Positions 23,267-33,330 of a stretch of 64,000 nt of DNA are shown one piece after another; the first letter of the stretch is position 1, and every line of letters begins with the position of its first letter. The position numbers and the translations under genes are program-made. The stretch comes from Viola odorata (taxonomy: Eukaryota; Streptophyta; Magnoliopsida; Malpighiales; Violaceae), in assembly GCA_963691705.1 (NCBI GenBank), contig OY829538.1:28416836-28480835 (forward strand), read 5' to 3'. The notes beneath the pieces are model-generated. The model had not been told where the DNA came from. It saw nothing but the letters and a program-made list of their open reading frames with translations, and ran no database searches.

Positions 23267-23788
23267 GCTTCTTTCAATCCGTTCATTGATTTTGGGGTTT
23301 CAATCAGTTTTGGGGTTTCCAGCAAATGAGTATTCATTTTTGCAGCAAAGATGTTCAGAAAATTTTGAAGGAATTTTGCAGAATTTTTTACATAATTATG
23401 GAGCAATGTTGTGCAGAATTGTGCAGAATTATACAGACTTTTTTGAATTGTGCCGAATTGTGCCGAATTGTGCAAGCTTGTTTCTACTATTTACTAGGTC
23501 GGAAGGTTAACTTTCAATGTGCTTGGACAGGTACCCGCAAAAATGATAGAAGTTAAGGTTTCTACTTCTACAAGTTAACGGAAGGAAAATAAATTGTTAA
23601 TGGTTGTCACTTTTCCCAGCTCCATTCATGGCTTGTGTAGGAGAAAATGTTGCGAGAGACGCAAAATGTTTGTTAGAGTTAGAATTGGGCGCGAACATTG
23701 TAGTTTGATTTGCATACTTATGTATGTTGATGATACTGTTGTATTGTAGAGACAAGCAGTCTGCCTGTTGAGTTTGGTTGAAATTATG

Positions 23789-24132
23789 AATGAGTATGAA
23801 TTTGGGCAACAAAATTGTGCAGAAAAATGCAGCAAAGTTGTGCAGAAAATGTTGACATAATTATGCAGAAATGAGTATAAATTTGGGCAACAAAATTATG
23901 TAGAAAAATGCAGCAAAGGTGTGCAAAAAAATTATGCAAAAATGAGTATAAATTTGGGCAACAAAATTATGTAGAAAAATGCAGCAAAGGTATGCAGAAA
24001 AATTATGCAGAAAATGTTGACATAATTATGCAGAAATGAGTTTGAATTTGGGAAACAAAATTATGCAGAAAAATGCAACAAAGGTGTGCAAAACAATTAT
24101 GCAAGAAATTTATGCAGAAATTTATGCAGAAA
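23789..24132 (+). repeat. Tandem repeats of ATGAGTATAAATTTGGGCAA type inside the MULE
   Basis: Four units start near 23791, 23871, 23942 and 24036, of 80, 71, 94 and about 95 bp. The length difference comes mainly from presence or absence of AAATGTTGACATAATTATGC. TGCAGAA/TGCARCAAAG words fill each unit. A looser, related zone of GTGCAGAATT and GTGCCGAATT repeats lies at 23340-23480. The stretch 23267-23788 holds nothing else that I recognise. The array sits exactly where the 3' part of the MULE transposase is missing. Confidence 0.8.
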
Positions 24133-25069
24133 CCAATGCCATGTGTCTTTGGATTCAATCTCCACCACACCAAACGCAAGTGGGAACATACCATTGTTAC
24201 CATCAAGTCCCTTTGCTGCAATCACTTGACCAGGATATTTACCTTTGAGATGACAAGCATCCATATGTATAATCGGCATACAATATAATTTGAAAGCTTT
24301 GCTAAGAGGTTTTAGGCACACAAACACTCTTTGGAATCTCGGTGGCATGTTGTCAACATCAGGCGGGCAATGTGCTTTTAAGACAACCTGGATATTTCAA
24401 GTCAAGCTCTTTAAGATACTCCCTAATCTGACCATATTGAGCCTCATGGTTTCCATGTATAATTTCAAGAGCCTCAAGCTTTGCTCTATAACACTTCTTC
24501 ATACTCACATTTACATTGTGATCTGCGTAAACTTCTTCTTTCAATGCCTTTGGTGTCAAGTTGGGTTGGTTCCTAAATCTGTTGAGATATTTTCTTGTAA
24601 TCCAGTCTTGCGTTGAAAGTGAACTGTTGGTGACATTATTACAAGTGTGCTTCGGTTCATAAGACACTATTTATAGAATCTTTTCAAAATTCTTCTTCGA
24701 ACCATATAGCCTCTAAAAATAGTTCCCTTTAGAGCATACAACAATTACTCTGCGTGTGTCACTTTTTTGCCATAATCCTTAATGTCATTGCGAAATTGGT
24801 TAGTATCTATGAAGACCATATTCTTGCTAAATGGATCATCTAAACCTATGTTACAGTTGAAGGATATTAAAACTGATGCAGCTTCATTGTCTGAGTCTTG
24901 TGGGCTGGCATAATCCTCATCTGAATCCCCAAGACCTCTACTCTTCTCATACCCCATCATCCTCGCATAACCAGCTTCAAAATCAACATCATCACAATCT
25001 CTATCACCATCTCTTCGATAAACCTCCTCCCCCTTTTCGTCATCATCATGTTCATCAAAGCCTGCCTCC

Positions 25070-26502
25070 TAGGGGTGTACACGGGCCGGTTCGGTTCGGT
25101 TCTTGGGCTAGAACCGAACCGAAAATTACCGGTTCTTATCCGGGACAAAAGTGTCATCCGGGTCGGTTCTAATTTTTCGGGTCGGTTCCGGTTCTGACCC
25201 GTAATTTTTATTTTAATTTTTTTATAATAATTAATAATATATCACACGAAGAATTTTCAAGTATAATCGTGCTCCATAGGATGATAAAATTAGATCACTT
25301 ACATTTAAAGTTTCAAAATTATCATTGAACAATACTATAGTTAATTACTTATACTTATGTAATGCAAATACATTCATACAATTTAAATTAAAAGCATAAA
25401 ACTCTAAACAATTAATAATTTTTAATGTTATGACAATTGACATGATTCTCTCTTACAACAATATAATTCTTTTTTTATTAAGTAAAATATTGAACAATAA
25501 ACATATATCCACGATATATCTCAATAACTATATATTAAAATAATAATTAATGGTAATATTACTAGTATGTGCCATATTATTAATAATTAATGATCTTACT
25601 TTATACATATTAACTATATAAATGACTATTATAATTTATAATAATATATTTTTTCGAGCCTAACATATATACACATGAAAAAATTTCAAATATAATCGTG
25701 CTCCATAGGATGATAAGATTAGATCACTTACATTTAGAGCTTCAAAAATATCATTGAATAATACTATAGTTAATTACTTATACTCATGTAATGCGTAATA
25801 CATTAATACAATTTAATTTAAAAGCATAAAACTCTAAACAATTAGTAATTTTTAATTTTATGACAATTGACATGATTCTCTCTTACAACAATATAATTCT
25901 TTTTTTTTATTAAGTAAAATGTTGAACAATAAACATATATCCACGACATGTTAACTATATCAATGGCTATATTATTAAGAATTAATGGTCTTACTTTATA
26001 CATATTAACTATATAAATGACTATTACAATTTACAATAATATATTACTAGTATGTGCCATATTAACTATATAAATGGCTATTAAAATTTTATTTCTTGGT
26101 TCTTACTACGGAGAAAATATTTTTCCCTTATTATAATTGTCATATAACTTTTTTAATAAAAAATTGTATTTAAAATAACAAATAAAAGGGAAAAAATGAG
26201 GACTTTTAATTAGGTTTAAAAGAAAAAAAAAGAAAAAAATGAGGAATTTTAATATAGTTTAGAAGGAAAAAAGAAAGTGGGAGCCAAGAGGATTTGAACC
26301 TCTCCTCTTTAATATGATAGGTGAGGAGTTAACCATTAAACCAAATGGAAACTTTTATATATTTCCGGTTCTACCGGCTCTCCGGGCCGGTTCCCGGGTA
26401 TTGGAGGTTGGAGAAGGTCCGGTTCGGGTAAAAAAAAAGAACCGGACCAAACCGGTGGTTCCGGTCCGGTTTTCGGGTCTGTTTGGTTCTTGTACACCCC
26501 TA
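25070..26502. mobile_element. Non-autonomous hAT element 1 (TAGGGGTG TIRs) in the MULE transposase gene
   Basis: Ends TAGGGGTGTACACGGGCC and (reverse complement) TAGGGGTGTACAAGAACC, flanked by a perfect 8-bp duplication CTGCCTCC (25062-25069 and 26503-26510), as for hAT elements. Subterminal DNA is rich in ACCGG/CCGGT words. The interior is AT-rich, non-coding, and holds a direct duplication of about 250 bp (around 25240-25490 and 25670-25920, both with AATCGTGCTCCATAGGATGA). A tRNA-like segment lies near the right end. Confidence 0.9.
26280..26352 (-). promoter_or_regulatory. tRNA-like segment with Pol III A and B boxes in hAT element 1
   Basis: On the minus strand: A-box-like TGGTTTAATGG (26333-26343), then 32 bases, then B box GGTTCAAATCC (26290-26300). 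The B box sits in a perfect tRNA-type T arm, stem AGAGG/CCTCT with loop TTCAAAT. A run of six T (26267-26272) follows as a possible Pol III terminator. The acceptor stem does not pair well, so it is a tRNA relic rather than a working tRNA gene. hAT element 2 carries the same feature. Confidence 0.6.
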
Positions 26503-27138
26503 CTGCCTCCTCATTACCCTCACATCCTACTTCACATGAATTATTAGTAACTATCTCCTGAACATCATCAAGTTCCTCCACCAAGGGTGCTAAATATGTA
26601 TGTTCAACATAAACATCAACAAAAACCTCACTCCTAATACAATTAATTAATTCGTTGAAATCTTCAGTAGTAGATAACAACTTACAACCTGTTGCTAAAT
26701 CACTATCAGGTGCATTCCAAATAAAATTTTGTATATTTCTAATTCCAACCACATGTGCTCTGGCTAACAAGTACCCTAAACCCCATGTCTTTGTATCACA
26801 ATCGTCAATAATCACCACATCCCCACCATTGTACTTAGTAGGGGGGTTCGTGGGTTAATTTCCCACCATGGTACAAGGTGATGTAGAACTTCCAATTACA
26901 ATCCATTATACTCGCAATCCATAAGCCATAAAGGAAAATAACAGACAACTAGCATCAATTTTCCTCAAAAAATGAAAACAAAGAAAAGAATTTGGAATTG
27001 TGTACCTACAATTCCCATGCTCGATGAGGGAGATGCAGAATTTGGAATTGCTGCTGCCGATTCCAAAGACAAAAATTTGGAATTGTTGTTGCCGCCGTTG
27101 GATGAGTTCGACAACCCGCCAAGAAAATCCCTTGTGAT

Positions 27139-28633
27139 TAGGGGTGAACAAAAACCAGCCCGAACTGGAACCGCCGGTTTGGTCCGGTTTTTTTTTTTTG
27201 AAAAAATGAACTGAACCGGACTGTCCCGGTTCAGTCCGGTTCTCCAGAGCTGAAAAATCCGAACCGAACCGTAGAACCGGTAGAACCGGTTTTTGCACAT
27301 TAATATCAAAGATCAAATTTGGTTTAATGGCTAAAATTTTACCCATTACCTTAAAGGGGAGAGGTTCAAATCCTCAAGCTTGCATTTTCTTTTTTTCTTT
27401 CTAAACTTAACTTCCTATCTTTGTTTTTTTATCCAAAACTTAGTTAAAATTCCTCATTTTTTTCTTTTAAACTTAATTAAAAGTTTTCATTTTTTCCCTT
27501 TTATTTTTTATTTTAAATAGAAAAAATTATTAAGGAAGTTATATAAGAATTATTATGAGTAGAAGACATTATCTCTTTTAAACTTTGAAACTTAACTAAG
27601 CTTTAAGTATATGTTATCATCATAATGTATATATATCATAATCTTATCATCTTATTGTTAGTATTGTTCAAAAATATATTATTGTAAATTATAATATCTA
27701 TTTATATAGTTAATTGTTAATATGTATTATTAATACTTATTAATAGCCATTTATATAGTTAATATATATTATTAATATCTGTTATCTAAAAGACATTGTC
27801 TTCATAATAACTATTAAGAACCAAAAAATAGAAAAATTTAATAATTTTTCCTTTTAAGCTATAAATATATGTTATCATCATAATATATATACATCATAAT
27901 CTTATCATCATATTGTTAATATTGTTCAAAAATATATTATTGTAAATTATAATAGCTATTTATATAGTTAATTGTTAATATGTATTATTAATACTTATTA
28001 ATAGCCATTTATATAGTTAATATATATTATTAATACTTATTATCTAAAATACATTGTCTCCATAATAACTATTTAGAACCAAAAAATAGAAAATTTTAAG
28101 TGATCTAATTTTATTTTCATATGAAGCATAATTATTTTCATAAATTCTTCATGTGTATATGTTAGGCTTGATACGAAGCACGATACTTCTTGACTAGATA
28201 TTTGTTAAATACATTCATTATATTTAAATATATTAATACTCATTATTTATTAATATTTAGTCACTTTAAATTTTTATATATTTGTATCATAAAATTTAAA
28301 GATTTATCATACTAAAATATCTTTATAATATTAGGTCATTACTTATAAATTGATAAATCAAAGCATTATTTAAAAAAAAAATCAAAATTGCGTGTTTAAC
28401 GCCAAAATGGCGTCGTTTTGGGCAAACACCAAAATGACGTAATTTCGAGAAAAATGAATAGAACCGGTTCTTAACCGGAACCGGCCCGGACCAAACCAAA
28501 AAATTAGAACCGGACCGAACCGGACCAAAAATTTCCGGTCCGGTCCGATTCTAACCCAACCAGAACCGGAAAATTCTGATTTGGTCCGGTTCTAGGCCCA
28601 AAACTGGACCAAACCGGACCGTGAACACCCCTA
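27139..28633. mobile_element. Non-autonomous hAT element 2 (same family) in the MULE right TIR
   Basis: Ends TAGGGGTGAACA and (reverse complement) TAGGGGTGTTCACGG, flanked by a perfect 8-bp duplication CTTGTGAT (27131-27138 and 28634-28641). Subterminal ACCGG/CCGGT repeats are as in element 1. The interior is AT-rich with a direct duplication (about 27600-27800 and 27850-28075, both with TATGTTATCATCATAAT). A tRNA-like segment lies near the left end, so the element is inverted relative to element 1. No coding capacity. Confidence 0.9.
27312..27384 (+). promoter_or_regulatory. tRNA-like segment with Pol III A and B boxes in hAT element 2
   Basis: A-box-like TGGTTTAATGG at 27320-27330, 32 bases, B box GGTTCAAATCC at 27363-27373, and T runs from 27384. 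The boxes are identical to those of hAT element 1, while the sequence between them has diverged. T-arm pairing is 4 of 5. Confidence 0.6.
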
Positions 28634-28641
28634 CTTGTGAT

Positions 28642-28977
28642 CAAAATCTCTGAAGAATTCTGACCACTTCCGTTCACCAAACAACTCACTTCTTGCTTAG
28701 GGTTTTGCGACCCTTCTTCCCTTTTCTTGCTTAGCCAACCAATTCTCCTATTTTTTGACTTGACTGGGGATTTTGGAGCGAAAATAAGAGTTCTCAAGGT
28801 CTCAGTGAAGGGTTGTTGATAAGTGGGTGGCACGGTGACTTAATTGTCTAACGATAGAAACGTTGGGTGCTAAATTATTTGACGGAGAAATGTTGGGTGC
28901 CAATTTGCTTACTTTGAAATGTGGATGGTTAAAGTGTCCAATTAAACACCTTCTAGGTGCCAATCTGTATTTTTTCC
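28642..28977 (-). repeat. MULE right TIR, outer part
   Basis: Inverted partner of 9825-10160. The inner part of the same TIR lies at about 26942-27138, beyond the hAT element inserted at 27139-28633. Confidence 0.8.
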
Positions 28978-28986
28978 TAATTTTTA

Positions 28987-29314
28987 TAATATTTTTATTT
29001 TATTTGATAATTTGACTGTACATTTTCATCAACTACATATTTTTTTTATTCAGCTTATAATTATTTTAATTATTTTGAAGTAATACTTACATATAATATA
29101 CTTTATATTTTAAAATAAATAAAATCCTTAACTATTTTAAAAACAACGATGACATTTAATATCTATACTTGAACTTTTCGTGTTACTTTACTATTTATAT
29201 ATTATTTTATTTTAACTTACTATTTATTTATACTCACCATTTGTATCACCGGTTCATTTCGCATATGGATCACTAGGGGTTCGGTTATATTCTGATGTGG
29301 TCCTTCCGAACTTC
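28987..29314. other. AT-rich spacer between the MULE and the PIF-like element
   Basis: No gene or repeat structure recognised. Confidence 0.6.
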
Positions 29315-29773
29315 TTAGTGGGTGTTTGGGGTTCAAGGTTGGGTTGGGAAACCAGCTTTTCCCAACCCAAAAGCAGTGAAAGGTGTTTGGTAAACACCTT
29401 CCCAACAGAGCTTTTCAAAAGCTGGTTTGGGTTTCCTTTGTAATGTCCCTCTATTTGCCACTAGTAAAAAAGAGACTAGTGGCCAGAAGTGCATTTTTGA
29501 GAAACACGAGAAGGAGGTGAAACATTTGAAGTGGACAAAAATATTGACTCCACTTCTTTATATTTACACTTGTACCAGGTATAAAATCTCATCTTCTGCA
29601 ACCCTCCGCTCTCTTTCTCGCTTCGCTCCGCTCTCGCTCTCTTCTCTCTCGCTCCGCTCTCCACACCTAACAAACCCTCTCACGCTCTCTCGCTGCTCGC
29701 CTCCTCTGCTTTTGGTTCCGCCACTGAGAGAGAAACTCTGCAATCATGTTGGTCTATCAGGATCTTCTCACTG

Positions 29774-31597
29774 GTGGGCTTGTTGCACGATACTGGATCA
29801 AAAGGAATTATCATCTTATGCCACGGTTTTCGTTCCACCAAAGTTCGTCATTCTCGCTCCTATCTCTCACCCTCTCTTCTGCAATCTGTGTTCATGTCTC
29901 ACTTAAGCGTTGCTATTGTACGTGCAGGAGGAGAAAATTATGGTGAACATTGCGCTGGCATTAGGAAAGGAAGGAATCAGTGCCTTCCGTTTTGACTTTG
30001 TTGGAAATGGGTAAGATGCTAATTTGGCTACTGATTGTCACTTCTTTTGGTATATTGTAATTTGTGGGTTATAATTTAATTACGATTTCTTCTAGGGAAA
30101 GTGAGGGTTCGTTTGAGTACGGGAACTACTGGAAAGAGGCTGAGGATTTGCGTTCTGTAATTGAACATTTTAGAGGAGCGAACCATATTATACATGCCAT
30201 TGTTGGGCATAGGAAAGGTATTGACTGATCACTGTGCATTTTGTCGAGAGAGAAACATCATTTAAAAGAAGTCATTCAGAGTCACTTGGATTTGTCATGG
30301 AACTCTCGTGAGTTGGTTTCTTTGATGCTGAATTTTGGATATCATGAGATAGTTCTAGTAATTGCATAGATAGAAGTTGACTAGCAATTAGGAGCAATTC
30401 TGCAACACATTGACAGGCTGATATCAATTGAATGGTAGTGGGGACATTGTTTGAAATGTAGAGGTTATAGTGAATTGGAAATGGTGATGCAAACCATTGT
30501 GGCTGTAGAGAACAACACCACATGAAACTTTTGCTTGTTTTAGCTTGCTGGCAGTAGGGTGGTAGCATATATAGTTTGAATTATGTCGATGGGGGATATT
30601 GACATTTAATGGTCTGGTTGTTTTTGACAGTCTAGTGATGTCTGTGTTTTCATCTTGTGCTTCAAGTTTCTGTTTCTTGTTCCCATACTGGAAAGCTCTT
30701 TTACTGAACAAAGTTATTTCAGGAGGTGGTGTGGTACTTCTTTATGCTTCCAAGTATCACGATATCAGTACAGTTATCAATCTTTCTGGGCGTTATGATC
30801 TAAAGAGAGGCATCGAGGACCGGTTTGGGAAGGAATTCATGGAAAAGATCAAGGGAGATGGATTCTTTGACGTCAAGAAAAAAACAGGTGGTTCTTTTTT
30901 GTTCTTTTTTCTTATCCAATCTTCTAAACTAGGAAGAGTTTCAATTATCCATCTACATCATGGTCGAGTTGTTCTCTCTCTCGGACATACACAAACACGT
31001 CCAAAACACTAATTGGTTTTTAACTTCTGCAGGAGATGCTTATTGTGTTACTCAAGAGAGTTTGATGGATCGCCTCAACATAGATATAAATGAGGCATGC
31101 CTTCTAATTGATAAAGAATGCAGGTGCGCATAATTTCCATTGTAGTAGCTTGTTTTCTTTCCAGAACTGTTCATTGTAGTTGTCCTATCATTTTTTTCTT
31201 ATCCGGGTTTTTCGTATGAGAAAAGGTACGAAAGTCCAGTTGGATAGTTTGTGGCCAAAGTTATTTTATATGGAGAAACCTTGCTATTCTCTAGTGAATT
31301 AGTAGATGAAATGGAGCATTTAGCACTAGAATTGTTGAATGGGTCAGTAAATTGGTTGTGTATGCACCATTGACTCACCACTACTCCGCGTGCAGGGTCT
31401 TCACAATCCATGGATTCGCAGATGAGGTTATCCCTATCGAGGATGCACATGAATTCGCCAAGATCATACCTAATCACAAACTACACATCATAGAAGGAGC
31501 AAATCATTTATACACCTCCCATGAAGTTGAGTTAGCCTCTCTTATTCTGAGCATAATAAAGGCAACGCTGCTGCAAGACAAGGGGATGGTTATGTGA
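29774..31597 (+). pseudogene. Alpha/beta-hydrolase (serine esterase-like), copy 1, catalytic Ser lost
   Basis: Exons 29774-29842 (VGLLHDTGSKGIIILCHGFR, with the oxyanion motif CHGF), 29928-30010, 30096-30217, 30723-30887, 31033-31123 and 31396-31597, all GT-AG and in phase. The nucleophile elbow, split by an intron, reads GHRKGGG; plant relatives have GHSKGG, so Arg (AGG) replaces the catalytic Ser. Acid (GFADEVIPIED) and His (EGANHLYTSH) regions are present. The region upstream of 29774 no longer reads in frame with a start. The product would be a cytosolic hydrolase of unknown substrate if intact. Missing nucleophile and damaged start mark it as a pseudogene or a non-enzymatic derivative. 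A partial copy lies at 56442-58047. Confidence 0.8.
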
Positions 31598-31966
31598 TTA
31601 TAGGAAACCGTTTTTTACTGGAAGAAGATTGAAAAAAGAAGAAATGGTTATAATAGTGTTTAACTTCTTCTCTTAGGAGGTAATGTTTCAAGGTCAATCC
31701 ATTCTAGACAAATTTTGATAAAATTCTCTATCTTATTTGCTTAGTGAAATTTTGAATATGATATATTTGTACTTTGGAGAGTAAAGTTTTTATTTAATAT
31801 AATAAAAAAAACAAAATAAATCGGGTCTTCTCTAAGTAATTGATAAGTCTTGCTAACTTGGCATTTGAACTTCCAGAATTCAGTTTAATCTCATTGAAAC
31901 ATTTCTAATGCTACTTAATTGTTTCTTATTTTAGCTTTTCTTTTTATGTGCAAATAAATAAATAAA
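30353..31966 (+). repeat. Duplicated segment, copy 1 (hydrolase exons 4-6 and flanks)
   Basis: Nearly identical to 56442-58047, including introns and 3' flank. It starts TTCTAGTAATTGCATAGAT and ends GTGCAAATAAATAAATAAA. Differences are scattered substitutions and small indels. Confidence 0.92.
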
Positions 31967-33201
31967 TTAGTTTCCAAGAGCATATCATTTATATAATCAC
32001 AAATAATTTAAAAAATCCTTATACCATTAGCAAGAAATCATAGTTGAAATAATGTATTTTTTAATATCCTAATTTTTTTTAGAAAGACAATAATTAAGTT
32101 TCCAAACAAGAATAATGCCCACTAATTTTATTATATTTTCATTCATTTTTGAAAGAAAAGTAAAAATAAAATAATGACAACTAGTATTTAATTTGTAATG
32201 CTATTTTTTTTCTCAAACCGGAAGGCAACAGATTGTATTGCTATTTTTTTTCTCCTTTATTTGCAATGCTACTATTAAATAAAATCAGGTGAGCTATTAA
32301 ATATTGAGATTGACTACTAATGAAGTATTTAATATTGCATTGCTATTTATATACGATAAAACTTTAAAATAATGATCAATATTTTTTCCCTTCTACTAAT
32401 GAAGTTTTAATTCTTGTTATAAACAAAGTGTTAATTATTTGTTTAAAGAAATAAATTGATTTGGTAAATAATCTATATATATATATGGCTAAAAAATATT
32501 AATTATAATGCTTGAAATGAATTGTGTCCTTTATTGTCATTTTACATTCCAACCATAGTTTTAACCGCAGTTTTTACCAAACACCATAAACAACTTCTGG
32601 TTTCCCACAACACTTTTAACAAACATTTACCAAACAACATACTGGCTTTTCCAGAAGTGCTTTTCACACCACTTTTTCCCATAGTACTTTTCCAACTAGA
32701 ACCGAAACGCCAAACAGGCCCCTTAAAATCATTCCCGTTCCGTTAGTAACCTATAATAATACCCGTAGTTTATTTTTCGTAGTAATTTCGGAAGGAATTC
32801 GGAAACCCATGCTTTTCGAAATAATCCAATTCCACCACACAGTCTTCACCACTTTCATATCATTTCTAGCAAACCCAAAGCTCTTCCTACCAAAACTCGA
32901 TCCAATTCCAAATCCCAATTCAATCAATCATACAAACGTATAAAGGAGAGAAAAATAGGGGCGAGATGTCGAGATCTGCAGTTATTATGGTCTTTCCATC
33001 TTGAACTGCAGCCTTATGATCGAGAGAGGAAGCAAAGAACAGGGCAGGAGAGAGGAAGGGAGTTGTTGTGCTTGTGTGGACTTGAGTCTTGAATCGCTGA
33101 TGCGAAGAGACAGCGAGATGAGAGAGGGAGATGACAGAGAAGGACGGAGAGGTGAGAAAGAAAGAAAATAAGATGAGGGTTAATTATTTATATATTTATT
33201 A

Positions 33202-33328
33202 CTCCCTCCGTCCATAAATAATGGACGTTTTGCTACTTTTTGTTACTGTACACATTACTTGACTTTTTGGTGTTTGAGCTACTTTTTGTTACTGTTTCAA
33301 AGCGACAGTTATTAAAGGACAGAGGGAG
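33202..33328. mobile_element. Stowaway MITE (127 bp)
   Basis: TIRs CTCCCTCCGTCC and (reverse complement) CTCCCTCTGTCC, flanked by TA on both sides. No coding sequence. The TIR matches that of the mariner element at 3494-9815, so that family's transposase could in principle have moved it. The surrounding 32726-33201 is AT-rich spacer, with a purine-rich patch at 33000-33170. Confidence 0.9.
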
Positions 33329-33330
33329 TA

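Larger units (their letters stand above)
24133..26854 (-). pseudogene. MULE (MuDR family) transposase, truncated and interrupted
   Basis: Minus strand. The N-terminal piece (26854 to 26511) contains YNGGDVVIIDDCDTKTWG and FVDVYVEHTYLAP. The hAT element at 25070-26502 interrupts it. It resumes with an acidic stretch, then FSKNMVFIDTNQFRNDIKDYG of the MuDR DNA-binding region, a stop at about 24745, a zinc-binding-like EPKHTCNN, and the region WITRKYLNRFRNQPNLTPKA through YRAKLEALEIIHG. A further block holds HMDACHLKGKYPGQVIAAKG, the first catalytic Asp region, and ends at VVEIESKDTWHW. The remaining two-thirds of the catalytic domain is missing, replaced by the tandem repeats. Several stops and frame changes separate the blocks. 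It cannot make an active enzyme. Confidence 0.85.
9825..28977. mobile_element. Mutator-like element (MULE) with ~500-bp TIRs, interrupted by four insertions
   Basis: Both ends share an inverted repeat: the left starts GGGGAAAAGACAGATTGGCA, the right (reverse complement) GGAAAAAATACAGATTGGCA. They are flanked by identical 9-bp copies TAATTTTTA at 9816-9824 and 28978-28986, the signature of Mutator insertion. The left TIR runs 9825-10265, is cut by retrotransposon A, and resumes at 23210-23266. The right TIR runs 28977-28642, is cut by a hAT element, and resumes from 27138 to about 26942. Between them lies a minus-strand MULE transposase remnant, itself cut by another hAT element. Without the insertions the element would be a little over 3 kb. 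It sits directly against the right end of the mariner element. Confidence 0.85.
29318..32722. mobile_element. PIF/Harbinger-like element carrying an alpha/beta-hydrolase gene
   Basis: The left end GTGGGTGTTTGG and the right end (reverse complement) GGGGCCTGTTTGG are each flanked by TTA (29315-29317 and 32723-32725), the usual PIF/Harbinger target duplication. Subterminal regions on both sides have related text (GGAAAACC, GTGTTTGGTAAA, AAAAGC). There is no transposase. The interior holds a C/T-rich leader (29600-29720), the hydrolase gene and 900 bp of AT-rich sequence. The TIRs are short and imperfect, so the boundary call is moderate. The gene could be an older neighbour rather than captured cargo. 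Confidence 0.5.

Noticed and set aside
23789..24132. CRISPR-like look of regularly spaced repeats
   Set aside because: Units are contiguous variants of one sequence without unique spacers, and this is plant nuclear DNA.
26280..26352. A functional tRNA gene
   Set aside because: The acceptor stem does not pair and no clear anticodon arm forms; it is described as tRNA-like only.
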